In this document: positions 16,140-24,018 of the stretch, piece by piece
Position numbering within the stretch: position 1 is the stretch's first letter
Layout: every line of letters begins with the position of its first letter
Source: Spirochaetia bacterium
Lineage (GTDB): Bacteria > Spirochaetota > Spirochaetia > Treponematales > Treponemataceae
DNA: 42,116 nt
Reading direction: 5' to 3'
NCBI GenBank assembly: GCA_022768865.1
Contig: JALELH010000068.1
Span: forward strand, 1-42,116
The notes under the pieces: model-generated
The model's input: the letters and a program-made list of their open reading frames with translations, nothing else
Databases searched by the model: none
What the model was told of the DNA's origin: nothing
Made by a program: the position numbers and the translations under genes

Positions 16140-16211
16140 CAAGAATTGCGCAGCAATTCTTGCGCCGAAAGTTATTTAAGTGTCAGTCTTCTATGTGATA
16201 AAGCTTTCGGC
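16140..16211 (+). repeat. Two-stem structured repeat element, copy 2
   Basis: CAAGAATTGC (16140-16149), loop GCA, GCAATTCTTG (16153-16162) form the first hairpin. GCCGAAAG (16164-16171) then pairs with CTTTCGGC (16204-16211) across 32 nt. It matches copy 1 at 543-615 in stem 1 and layout, while stem 2 differs by a compensated base pair. It ends 15 nt before the dprA frame and may influence dprA expression. Confidence 0.65.
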
Positions 16212-16226
16212 ATTGACTAAATCCAA

Positions 16227-17198
16227 ATGTTTTTCTACCTTTTCTTTATGGAGATTCTGGAATTAGCCTTAAACAGCATAACATTCCTTTCTAACAGGGA
16301 AAAAAATCTTTTAAAGAAAAATATTGACAGTTTAGATAAACTTGCGTTACTGTCTATAGAAGATATTTCTTCAATTATCGGCAGAAGTACAAAAGGGGAA
16401 TGGAACGGCCCTAAATTAAAGGAACTTGTAAAAAGAGCCCTTTCCATAATGGAAAGCAAGCAGATTTACGGCGTTTCAGTCAACGATGAACTTTACCCTG
16501 CCATGTTAAGGACTATAAATGATCCGCCTTTCTGTTTTTTTTACAGGGGGAATCTGGAAGTCCTTAAAAAGAAATGTGTTTCCGTAGTAGGCACAAGAAG
16601 GATAAAGGAAGAAACGGCCAGGGCGGCAATGGATTTTGCTAAAGATGCAGCACTGAACGGTCAGCTTGTAGTTTCGGGCCTTGCCTACGGTGTAGATTCC
16701 TTTGCACATAAAGGTGCCTTGCTAAGTGAAGTTTCCGGTGCAACGGCGGCGGTTCTTCCCTGCGGCATAGATTCTGCCGTTCCTTACGGAAACAGGGGAC
16801 TTGCGGCTTCCATATTAAAAAACGGAGGGCTTTTGTGCAGTGAATACATACCTGGCACGCCTGCAGAACCATGGCGTTTTGTGCAGCGCAACAGGCTTAT
16901 TGCGGCACTGTCGCCTGCAACGGTGGTAGTTCACGCTCCGGAAGGAAGCGGTGCCTTAATAACGGCAGACTTTGCCTTAAATTACAACAGGGATGTTGTA
17001 TTTCATAAGGCAGGTATAGAAATTCAGTCCGGAACAAAAACTGAAGGACTTAAAACTAAAAAAAGCAGGCTGCCTTCTGCAGAACATTATCTTGCTGAAG
17101 GTGCGCCCGTAATAGAAAATTATGCTGACTATGTAAGGGTAATGGAAAATCCGCCCGGAACATTCAGCGTTAAAGATAGACAGCCTGAACTTTTTTAA
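16227..17198 (+). CDS. dprA: DNA-processing protein DprA (Smf)
   Basis: DprA loads RecA onto incoming single-stranded DNA during transformation and is also widely kept in non-competent bacteria. The N-terminal helical region (about 1-80) leads into the Rossmann-like DprA domain. Its motifs are VSVVGTRRI (about 118-126), VVSGLAYGVDSFAH (about 150-163), AVLPCGIDSAVPY, GGLLCSEYIPG and FVQRNRLIAALS with the GSGALITADFAL block. At 323 residues it is a normal short form, with the usual C-terminal winged-helix domain apparently absent. ATG 16248 (MEILELAL) is an equally possible start; neither has a ribosome binding site. topA follows after 22 nt. Confidence 0.92.
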   Translation: MFFYLFFMEILELALNSITFLSNREKNLLKKNIDSLDKLALLSIEDISSIIGRSTKGEWNGPKLKELVKRALSIMESKQIYGVSVNDELYPAMLRTINDPPFCFFYRGNLEVLKKKCVSVVGTRRIKEETARAAMDFAKDAALNGQLVVSGLAYGVDSFAHKGALLSEVSGATAAVLPCGIDSAVPYGNRGLAASILKNGGLLCSEYIPGTPAEPWRFVQRNRLIAALSPATVVVHAPEGSGALITADFALNYNRDVVFHKAGIEIQSGTKTEGLKTKKSRLPSAEHYLAEGAPVIENYADYVRVMENPPGTFSVKDRQPELF

Positions 17199-17220
17199 TT
17201 CGGGCTTTTTGAGGTGAAAT

Positions 17221-19443
17221 ATGTCTGAAGTATCAGAAAAAGAAGCTGAAAAGGTTACAGCAAAGAAAAAGACAGTAAAAAAAGATGCCGGCAAAAAGGC
17301 AAAGAAGACCCTTGTCATAGTAGAGTCTCCGCACAAGGCAGAAACCATCGGCAAATTTCTTGGTGCCCATTACAACGTAAAGGCTTCCATCGGTCATGTA
17401 ATAGACCTTCCTAAAAGCCGCATGGCAATTCAAATTGAAAATAACTTTGAGCCTGAATACATAACAGTCCGCGGAAAGGCAAAGCTTCTTAAGGAACTCC
17501 AGAAAGATGCAAAGAATTCAGATTTAGTTCTTCTTGCATCCGATCCTGACCGTGAAGGGGAAGCAATTGCCTGGCACCTTAATAATGCCCTTAAAGAAAA
17601 AACACAGGCACCAATCAAGCGCGTTGTATTCCCTGAAATTACGCCAAAGGGAATTTCAGACGGCGTTGCAGACCCCCATGAAATAAACGAATCCATGGTT
17701 AATGCACAGAAGAGCCGCCGTGTAATAGACCGCCTTGTAGGCTACAATCTTTCCCCGCTTCTATGGAAAAAGGTTAAGAACGGACTTAGTGCAGGCCGAG
17801 TTCAGTCTGTTGCATTAAAAATGATCTGCGAAAGGGAAGACGAAGTAGAATCATTCATTCCTGAAGAATACTGGAGCCTTGAAGCAGACTTTCAGAAAGG
17901 CAAGTCTTCCTTTACATGCCAGCTTGCAAAATACAAGGGCAAGACTCCGGAACTTAAAAGCGAATCAGAAGTAAACGACATCATTAACGAAATTAAGAAT
18001 TCTGAATGCCAGGTTACGGACATAAAGTCTACGGAAAAAACAGTGCGTCCTAAGCCTGCATTTACAACTTCTAAAATGCAGCAGGCAGCGGCAAACAGGC
18101 TGGGATTCAATGCAAGAAAAACCATGCAGGTTGCACAGCAGCTTTATCAGGGAATCCAGGTTGGCAAGACGACTGTAGGTCTTATTACCTACATGCGTAC
18201 AGACTCTGTGCGTATTGCAGACAGTGCACTGGAAGAAGTGCGCCAGTGGATAGGAAAGAACTATCCGGATCAGCTTCCTGCAGAACCAATTAAATATACT
18301 GTAGGACAGGGAGCACAGGATGCCCACGAAGCTATCCGCCCGACTTACGTAAACTATACTCCGGAAGAAATGAAGGAATACTTAAGCCGTGACCAGCTGC
18401 GCCTTTATCAGCTTATCTGGGAACGCTTTGTTTCCTGCCAGATGACAAACGCAAAGACAGTAACTACTACGGCAGAAATTTCTGCAGGGGATGCAGTGTT
18501 CAGGATTTCTTCTACAAAGCTCAGCGAAAAGGGCTTTTATTCCGTAATCAAGCTTTTGTCTTCTAAAGAAGAAGTTACGGGCAGCCTGCCTTCTATTAAA
18601 GTTGGCGATACTGTTGAATCAAAGGAATTTCATCCGGAACAGCACTTTACCCAGGGACCAGCACGCTATACCGATGCTTCCATCATCAAGCTTCTTGAAG
18701 ACACGGGCATCGGACGTCCTTCTACATACCATTCCATTGTAGGCGTTCTTCTTGACCGCTACTACATTACAAGAAGCAACAAGCAGCTTGTGCCGACTCA
18801 GCTTGGACGCATGATCAACAAGATTCTTGTAGAAGCATTCCCTGAAGTAATCAACGAAAAGTTTACTGCAGACGTAGAAACTAAACTTGACGACATAGAA
18901 AAGAATCAGATTGTCTGGAACGACATGATCCGCGACTTCTATACTCCCTTCAAGAAAAGGGTAGATGAAGTAGAAGCAACAACAGAAAGCATGAAGGGCT
19001 TCCTTGACGAAAAGACAGACAAAATCTGTGAAAAGTGTGGCAAGCCAATGGTAAAGAAACTTGGACGCTTCGGTTACTTTCTTGCATGTTCAGGATTCCC
19101 GGAATGCCACAACACAAAGTCTGTGCCTCTTGCCAAATGCCCGCGCGAAGGCTGTAACGGAGAAATCGTTGCAAGAAAGACAAAGGGCCGCGGAAAGGAA
19201 TTCTACGGATGCACTAATTATCCTGAATGTAATTTCATTTCCCACTTTAAGCCTGTTGACGCATACTGTCCTAAATGCCACTGGTTCCTTGTTGAAAAAT
19301 ACGACAAGAAAAACGGTTCTTACAAAAGCTGCATAAATCCTGACTGCGATTACCTCCATTCAGCTGATGATGCAGTAGCCGCAGAAGCAGCAGGAGAATT
19401 TGCTGCCGCTAACGAAGCAGACAAGAAAAATCAGGGCAAATGA
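17221..19443 (+). CDS. topA: DNA topoisomerase I (type IA)
   Basis: TopA relaxes negative supercoils through a transient single-strand break. A lysine-rich 28-residue leader precedes the Toprim domain (LVIVESPHKAETI, with the metal site DPDREGE at 108-114). The active-site tyrosine is Tyr324 in LITYMRTDS, with the catalytic-region arginine Arg326. The C-terminal part carries three cysteine-rich zinc ribbons, beginning CEKCGKPMVKK, CPREGCNGEIV and CPKCHWFLVEK, and a short Ala-rich tail. Length, 740 residues, is typical. Its stop overlaps the downstream xer start by four bases. Confidence 0.96.
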   Translation: MSEVSEKEAEKVTAKKKTVKKDAGKKAKKTLVIVESPHKAETIGKFLGAHYNVKASIGHVIDLPKSRMAIQIENNFEPEYITVRGKAKLLKELQKDAKNSDLVLLASDPDREGEAIAWHLNNALKEKTQAPIKRVVFPEITPKGISDGVADPHEINESMVNAQKSRRVIDRLVGYNLSPLLWKKVKNGLSAGRVQSVALKMICEREDEVESFIPEEYWSLEADFQKGKSSFTCQLAKYKGKTPELKSESEVNDIINEIKNSECQVTDIKSTEKTVRPKPAFTTSKMQQAAANRLGFNARKTMQVAQQLYQGIQVGKTTVGLITYMRTDSVRIADSALEEVRQWIGKNYPDQLPAEPIKYTVGQGAQDAHEAIRPTYVNYTPEEMKEYLSRDQLRLYQLIWERFVSCQMTNAKTVTTTAEISAGDAVFRISSTKLSEKGFYSVIKLLSSKEEVTGSLPSIKVGDTVESKEFHPEQHFTQGPARYTDASIIKLLEDTGIGRPSTYHSIVGVLLDRYYITRSNKQLVPTQLGRMINKILVEAFPEVINEKFTADVETKLDDIEKNQIVWNDMIRDFYTPFKKRVDEVEATTESMKGFLDEKTDKICEKCGKPMVKKLGRFGYFLACSGFPECHNTKSVPLAKCPREGCNGEIVARKTKGRGKEFYGCTNYPECNFISHFKPVDAYCPKCHWFLVEKYDKKNGSYKSCINPDCDYLHSADDAVAAEAAGEFAAANEADKKNQGK

Positions 19444-20363
19444 TAGAATTACTTTCTGACTGCTGCGACGAATTCTTAGTTTATCTTTCAAGTGTCAGGA
19501 ACCTGTCTGAAAATACCATTACGGGTTACAGGCAGGATTATAACCATCTGCTTGCATTCTTAGGCAAGGAACGAAGAATTCAGGATGTTACATTAAACGA
19601 CCTTCGTGACTGCATCGGAGATTTAAGCAAAAAAAAATATTCGGTAACTTCCATAAACAGATTCATTGCGGCCGTCAGGGGTGTTTTTTCCTATGCAAAG
19701 CATTTCCGTCACATACAGAAAAACCCTGCCCTGGAACTTAAAACTTTAAGGGGACCAAAGCACCTGCCAAAGTTCATGACGCAGTCAGAAGTTGACGAAC
19801 TTTGCAGTCAGCCTGATGCAAAACCACTTTTATGGAAATCCAGGGACAAGGCACTTTTTGAAATGCTTTATTCAAGCGGCTGCCGTGTCAGCGAGATGGC
19901 AGATTTAAAGTTTAAGGATTTTACTTCTGATTTTAAAAGTGCCATAGTAACAGGCAAAGGAAAAAAAGACCGCAGGGTTTATTTTGAAGAAGATGCAAGA
20001 AATGCTCTTGCAGAATATTTAAAGGAACGCCGCCAGAGGTTCCCCATGCACGAAAAGGACGGAGCATTTCCTGTAGAAAATGTATTTATAAACCAGCAGG
20101 GTGGTCCCCTAAGGCCACAGGGAATGGAATATATCGTAAAAAGATACAGCGGCATAGAAGGCACAGGCAGGCAGGTTTCTCCCCATGCCTTCCGTCACAC
20201 CTTTGCAACTCAGATGCTTAACAACGGTGCGGACATAAGGATAGTGCAGGAAATGCTCGGACATTCCAGCATAAGTACAACCCAGCGTTATACTCATGTT
20301 ACCATGGAACGCCTTAAGGATGTTTACAGACAGGCATTTCCACATTCCGGTAAAAAAGACTAG
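19440..20363 (+). CDS. Xer-type tyrosine recombinase (second of two)
   Basis: The 307-residue protein has the same two-domain layout as the gene at 14162, and its catalytic set is complete: Arg149 (SGCRVSEM), Lys173 (GKGKKDRR), His249 and Arg252 ([10 protein letters not shown]), His275 ([10 protein letters not shown]) and Tyr284. The topA-xer-hslV-hslU order is the common context of XerC in many bacteria, so this is the better XerC candidate. It is translationally coupled to topA by an ATGA overlap. The two Xer proteins are clearly diverged, consistent with a XerC/XerD pair rather than a recent duplication. Confidence 0.9.
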   Translation: MIELLSDCCDEFLVYLSSVRNLSENTITGYRQDYNHLLAFLGKERRIQDVTLNDLRDCIGDLSKKKYSVTSINRFIAAVRGVFSYAKHFRHIQKNPALELKTLRGPKHLPKFMTQSEVDELCSQPDAKPLLWKSRDKALFEMLYSSGCRVSEMADLKFKDFTSDFKSAIVTGKGKKDRRVYFEEDARNALAEYLKERRQRFPMHEKDGAFPVENVFINQQGGPLRPQGMEYIVKRYSGIEGTGRQVSPHAFRHTFATQMLNNGADIRIVQEMLGHSSISTTQRYTHVTMERLKDVYRQAFPHSGKKD

Positions 20364-20407
20364 GAAAATCAATTCATTTAATAAAACTATTTTATAAGGA
20401 AAGAATT

Positions 20408-20950
20408 ATGAGTGATGAAAACAAAATAAGAAGTACTACGGTAATTGCCGTAAGAAGAAACGGAAAAGTTGCCATGGCAGGAGACGGTCAGGTAACCATG
20501 GGCAACACAGTAATGAAAGGCAATGCACGCAAGGTAAGGCGGATTTTTGACGGCAAGGTTCTTACAGGGTTTGCCGGGGCTACGGCAGATGCCTTTACGC
20601 TTTTTGACAAGTTTGAAGAAAAACTGAAGACCTTTAACGGAGACCTTACCCGTGCCGCTGTAGAACTTGCAAAATTGTGGCGCACTGAACGCAGCATGAG
20701 CAAGCTTGAAGCACTTCTTCTTGTTGCAGATTCTTCAAAGATACTTTTGATTTCCGGCAGCGGTGATGTAATAGAACCGGAAAACGATATCCTCGCCATA
20801 GGTTCAGGCGGCAACTATGCTTATGCAGCAGCCATGGCATATATGGAATCAAGTGATTTATCTGCAAAGGAAATTGCAGAAAAGTCACTGCGCATTGCAG
20901 GTCAGATTTGCATTTATACAAACAACAATGTAGTTGTAGAAGAACTGTAA
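20408..20950 (+). CDS. hslV: ATP-dependent protease subunit HslV (ClpQ)
   Basis: HslV is the proteasome-beta-like peptidase ring that works with HslU. The conserved core starts at [19 protein letters not shown], so the catalytic threonine would be residue 9 or 10, after the short leader MSDENKIRS that must be removed. Other motifs are [10 protein letters not shown] and [20 protein letters not shown]. Length, 180 residues, is normal. An AAGGAAAG ribosome binding site precedes the ATG. hslU starts 32 nt after the stop, in one operon. Confidence 0.94.
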   Translation: MSDENKIRSTTVIAVRRNGKVAMAGDGQVTMGNTVMKGNARKVRRIFDGKVLTGFAGATADAFTLFDKFEEKLKTFNGDLTRAAVELAKLWRTERSMSKLEALLLVADSSKILLISGSGDVIEPENDILAIGSGGNYAYAAAMAYMESSDLSAKEIAEKSLRIAGQICIYTNNNVVVEEL

Positions 20951-20982
20951 CATAAGCAGAAGATAAAAAGGAGTAAATTTTA

Positions 20983-22476
20983 ATGGCAAATAAAATAGAA
21001 GGACTTACACCATCACAGATTGTAGAAAAACTGGACAATTACATTATCGGACAGAACAAGGCAAAAAGGTTCGTTGCAGTTGCCTTAAGAAACCGCCAGC
21101 GCCGCATTCAGCTGCCGGAAGAAATCCGCGATGAAGTAGCACCTAAAAACATCCTTATGATGGGACCGACAGGCTGCGGTAAAACAGAAATTGCACGCCG
21201 TCTTGCAAAATTATGTGGTGCTCCTTTTCTTAAAGTAGAAGCAACAAAATATACGGAAGTAGGCTACGTAGGCCGCGATGTTGAATCCATGGTCCGTGAT
21301 TTAATGGCTGTGGGTGTAAACATGGTAAAGTCAGAAATGCAGGAAAAACTAAGGGAAAAATGCATTCCCCTTGTAGAAGAACAACTTCTTGACTTACTGC
21401 TCCCTGGCAGTGGTTCAAGGAAAAAAAACAATGATGAGCCAAAAAAGTTTGCCCAGGTGCTTGGAAACATATTCGGCGAAAATAGTCCTATTCAGGGCAG
21501 TCTTATAAAGATTGATCTTCCAAAAGACGGCGGCAGCATTCAGCCTGAAGTTGAAGAAAAGAAACAGGAAGAACCGGCAGAAGAAAAAGAAAAAATGGCT
21601 TCTACAAGAGAAAAGTTCCGCCAGATGCTCAGGGAAGGCAAACTTGAAGACCGTGAAGTAGAAGTTGTGGTTCATAAAACACCAAACTTTAACATGGGCA
21701 TGATGGGCGGAAGTCCAGAAGACATTGAATCAAGCCTGAACGGAATACAGGAAATGCTTAACGGCGGCCACAGCAAAAAGAAGACCGTAACCGTCCGGGA
21801 AGCACGCAATATCCTTATGGAACAGACCCTTGACCGCCAGACAGACAGCGACAAGGTTGCAGACGAAGCAAAAAACCGTGTAGAGCAGAGCGGCATTATC
21901 TTTATAGACGAAATTGATAAAATTGCAACCCACGGCGGAGAAGGCGGCCATGCGGAAGTAAGCCGTGAAGGCGTTCAGCGCGACATCCTGCCTATTGTTG
22001 AAGGCTGCGACGTAAATACAAAGTGGGGTGTAATAAATACAACCCATATACTTTTTATCGGTGCAGGTGCATTCAGCGTCTCTGCTCCTAGTGACTTGAT
22101 TCCGGAACTTCAGGGCCGTTTTCCTTTGCGTGTTGAACTAGAAGCCCTTAAAAAGGAAGACTTTAAGAGAATCCTTACGGAACCAAAGAATGCCCTTGTA
22201 AAGCAGTATAAGGCATTGCTTGGCACTGAAGGCCTTGAGCTTGAATTTGCAGAAGAAGCCATTGACCGCATGGCATTTATTGCAGAAGACGTAAACAGCC
22301 ACCAGGAAAACATCGGTGCACGCCGCCTTCATACAATCCTTGAAAGCGTTCTTGAAGAACTCAGCTTTGACGCAGACAAGCACAGCGGAGAAAAAATCAC
22401 CATTGATGCTGCCTTTGTAAACAAAAAGCTTGAAGGTATTGTGCAGAACCAGAACCTTGAACGCTATATCCTGTAG
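20983..22476 (+). CDS. hslU: ATP-dependent protease ATPase subunit HslU (ClpY)
   Basis: HslU is the AAA+ unfoldase that feeds substrates to HslV. The N-terminal LTPSQIVEKLDNYIIGQ is characteristic. Walker A is GPTGCGKT at 61-68, and Walker B is GIIFIDEIDKIA near residues 303-314. The sensor regions and the C-terminal NIGARRLHTILE and the closing LERYIL, whose last residues dock into HslV, are present. The intermediate domain (about 115-280) is rich in Lys/Glu and somewhat longer than usual, giving 497 residues against about 445-470. The palindrome array at 22508 starts 31 nt after the stop. Confidence 0.95.
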   Translation: MANKIEGLTPSQIVEKLDNYIIGQNKAKRFVAVALRNRQRRIQLPEEIRDEVAPKNILMMGPTGCGKTEIARRLAKLCGAPFLKVEATKYTEVGYVGRDVESMVRDLMAVGVNMVKSEMQEKLREKCIPLVEEQLLDLLLPGSGSRKKNNDEPKKFAQVLGNIFGENSPIQGSLIKIDLPKDGGSIQPEVEEKKQEEPAEEKEKMASTREKFRQMLREGKLEDREVEVVVHKTPNFNMGMMGGSPEDIESSLNGIQEMLNGGHSKKKTVTVREARNILMEQTLDRQTDSDKVADEAKNRVEQSGIIFIDEIDKIATHGGEGGHAEVSREGVQRDILPIVEGCDVNTKWGVINTTHILFIGAGAFSVSAPSDLIPELQGRFPLRVELEALKKEDFKRILTEPKNALVKQYKALLGTEGLELEFAEEAIDRMAFIAEDVNSHQENIGARRLHTILESVLEELSFDADKHSGEKITIDAAFVNKKLEGIVQNQNLERYIL

Positions 22477-22507
22477 TTAAGCAAGTGGAATTACATTCAT
22501 AGCCTGT

Positions 22508-22659
22508 GGAAGATAGTCTTCCTAGTCAACGGGAGATGTCCTCCCTAGTCTACGGAGACAGTCTCCCTTGTCGATGGAAGATGCCCTCCCTAGTCTATGG
22601 AGACAGTCTCCCTAGTCAATGGGAGATAGTCTCCCAAAATAAATGGGAGATGGTCTCCC
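22508..22659. repeat. Palindromic tandem array, 22-24-nt period
   Basis: Seven 15-nt units start at 22508, 22531, 22553, 22576, 22598, 22621 and 22645, separated by 7-9 nt spacers (TAGTCAAC, TAGTCTAC, then AAAATAAAT). The consensus is GGGAGANNNTCTCCC, with a 3-nt loop. Units 1, 6 and 7 pair perfectly over six base pairs, and unit 1 reads GGAAGA/TCTTCC, so both arms have changed together. Units 3 and 5 pair over five. The array fills the gap between hslU and the convergent methyltransferase. Only after its last unit does a T-run occur (about 22679-22687), so part of it could serve in termination. Confidence 0.82.
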
Positions 22660-22684
22660 AAAATAATCTGAAATCCTGTTTTTT

Positions 22685-23782
22685 TTATTTTTCCAGCACA
22701 AAAAGAAATTCGTTTACGTGGATGTCGCGGTTTTTAAGGTTTCGGCTGCCGCGGAATGTGTTGTATTCAATTTCTACGGTTTTAACCCTGCCGTATTTTT
22801 TTAGCATGTTCTTCATTTCGTTGAATTCAATAAAGCCTTCGCTGTTATAGGAAACTATGGTGTATTTTGCATCCAGGCTGGAAATGATTTTTTCCATGGA
22901 TTCTAAGGCGCATGCCTTTTTATTGAATTTAGACCTGTTCCAGTTGCATGGAATGCCTGAAACCTTGCTTAACTTTACGTCCGGAATGGCATTTTCTGCA
23001 ATAAGGTTCAGCATGAAATAGTTGCTTCCGTAGGGATGCTGGTTATAGGGCGGGTCCAGGTAAGCAAGGTCCAGTTTTTTAAGTTCTGCAGAAAGTTCTA
23101 TTGTATCCTTCTGGAAAAGCTGCATTCTGCTTGAATAGTTGCTGAATACAGGCACAGGAAGTTCCACCTGGCCCATAATGCGTGTAAGTGCATTTTTACC
23201 TGTGCCGCCAAAGCAGCCTATGCCCGTTTTTTTGTCTTTATAAAAGCCCTTAAAGACGCCGCTTGTGTTTACGTGTATGCTTGCTTCCGTTAAAAGGGGT
23301 GCTAAAAAGAAGTTTTTATATTCTTCATCAACTTTTTCTATTAAATTCCTGTATGTGTCTATTCTTTCTGCGTTTTCCCTGGTGTAAAAGGCCCTTTCAC
23401 CTGCCTGAATGTCGTTTGTGTTTTGGGGAGCATAGTTCTGGCAGATTATGCCGGGCAGTTTCTTTTCAAAAAACTCTTCTTCCAGGTTTTTGCGCAGTTC
23501 AAAATATCTGGGTGCATTAAAGTCCCTGCGGTTAAAAAGATAGCAGGAATTTAATATATGGCTGTAATTTTCCAGGTCGTTGGCTATTATAATGGAAGAA
23601 TGCTGCTTGAGCATGCGGGCTACAACTCCGCTGCCTGAAAAAAGGTCGGCGGTGATAAGCTTTTTTTTGTTCAGCTTTGCCTTTATAAGTTCAATTTCTT
23701 TGTTTATATACCCGATAAGTATGCGCTTGTTGCCTATATAGGTAATAATCTGGGTTGTAAGGTAGTCGTTGTTTTCCGCCAT
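22685..23782 (-). CDS. DNA adenine N6-methyltransferase, D12 class
   Basis: The 365-residue protein has the D12-class order. TYIGNKR near residue 14 and SAM-binding DLFSGSGVVARML at 46-58 come first, then a target-recognition insertion (about 85-220), then catalytic LDPPYNQHPYGSNYF around 242-256 with DPPY at 243-246. Enzymes of this type resemble the FokI-type and Dam-type methylases and methylate adenine at N6. No restriction gene is adjacent, so it may be a solitary epigenetic methylase or the remnant of a restriction-modification pair. It is opposite to its neighbours, has its own promoter, and stands where I recall flagellar genes in related treponemes, which suggests acquisition. Confidence 0.87.
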   Translation of the reverse strand: MAENNDYLTTQIITYIGNKRILIGYINKEIELIKAKLNKKKLITADLFSGSGVVARMLKQHSSIIIANDLENYSHILNSCYLFNRRDFNAPRYFELRKNLEEEFFEKKLPGIICQNYAPQNTNDIQAGERAFYTRENAERIDTYRNLIEKVDEEYKNFFLAPLLTEASIHVNTSGVFKGFYKDKKTGIGCFGGTGKNALTRIMGQVELPVPVFSNYSSRMQLFQKDTIELSAELKKLDLAYLDPPYNQHPYGSNYFMLNLIAENAIPDVKLSKVSGIPCNWNRSKFNKKACALESMEKIISSLDAKYTIVSYNSEGFIEFNEMKNMLKKYGRVKTVEIEYNTFRGSRNLKNRDIHVNEFLFVLEK

Positions 23783-23909
23783 GAGGCTTAGTATAGATGC
23801 AAATAGAGCAAATGTCGAGTTTCAGAATAATTTGAAAGGATTTAATTTTATTGAACGCAGGCAATGGTGCAGGGAACTTAAAGATGCTGAAAGAAAAAGA
23901 AAGCGGTAA
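23781..23909 (+). CDS. Possible small protein or gene fragment
   Basis: An open frame of 42 codons reads MRLSIDANRANVEF at the start and ends LKDAERKRKR. The amino-acid mix (IERRQWCREL) looks more protein-like than chance. However, there is no ribosome binding site, and its ATG overlaps the start codon of the divergent methyltransferase by two bases. It may be the tail of a lost gene rather than an expressed peptide. I do not recognise it. Confidence 0.25.
   Translation: MRLSIDANRANVEFQNNLKGFNFIERRQWCRELKDAERKRKR
23790..23818 (-). promoter_or_regulatory. Methyltransferase promoter, possibly leaderless
   Basis: On the minus strand, TCGACA (23818-23813) and TATACT (23795-23790) are 17 bp apart. 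The -10 box ends 7 nt before the ATG at 23782, so the mRNA would begin at or beside the start codon. No Shine-Dalgarno sequence is present. Confidence 0.55.
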
Positions 23910-23992
23910 CCGAGGCGCTCTGAAGGCTGACAGTTATGAACAGAATGTCATAAACAGGCGGCAGGTATCTAGAAAAGACAAAAAAATTCAGT

Positions 23993-23998
23993 TATACT
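23993..23998 (+). promoter_or_regulatory. Probable -10 box of the dehydratase-activase gene
   Basis: TATACT lies 20 nt before the ATG at 24019, with AGGAAA between as ribosome binding site. No convincing -35 hexamer is visible at 17 bp. Confidence 0.35.
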
Positions 23999-24018
23999 TG
24001 TAAAAATAGGAAAAATTT

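Noticed and set aside
15989..16198. Open frame of 69 codons across the first palindrome array
   Set aside because: The 23-nt period shifts frame with every unit, so there is no repeating peptide, and no ribosome binding site is present.
15934..16226. Rho-independent terminators around the arrays
   Set aside because: None of the stems at 15986-16091 or 16140-16211 is followed by a T-run, so they are listed as repeats rather than terminators.
22508..22659. Possible CRISPR array
   Set aside because: Repeats are only 15 nt, spacers only 7-9 nt and similar to one another, and no cas gene is present; the same applies to 15963-16114.
22506..22850. Open frame of 114 codons across the second array, giving a 15-residue quasi-repeat
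   Set aside because: The repeat arises because two units add up to about 45 nt. The second half lies antisense to the methyltransferase, and there is no ribosome binding site.
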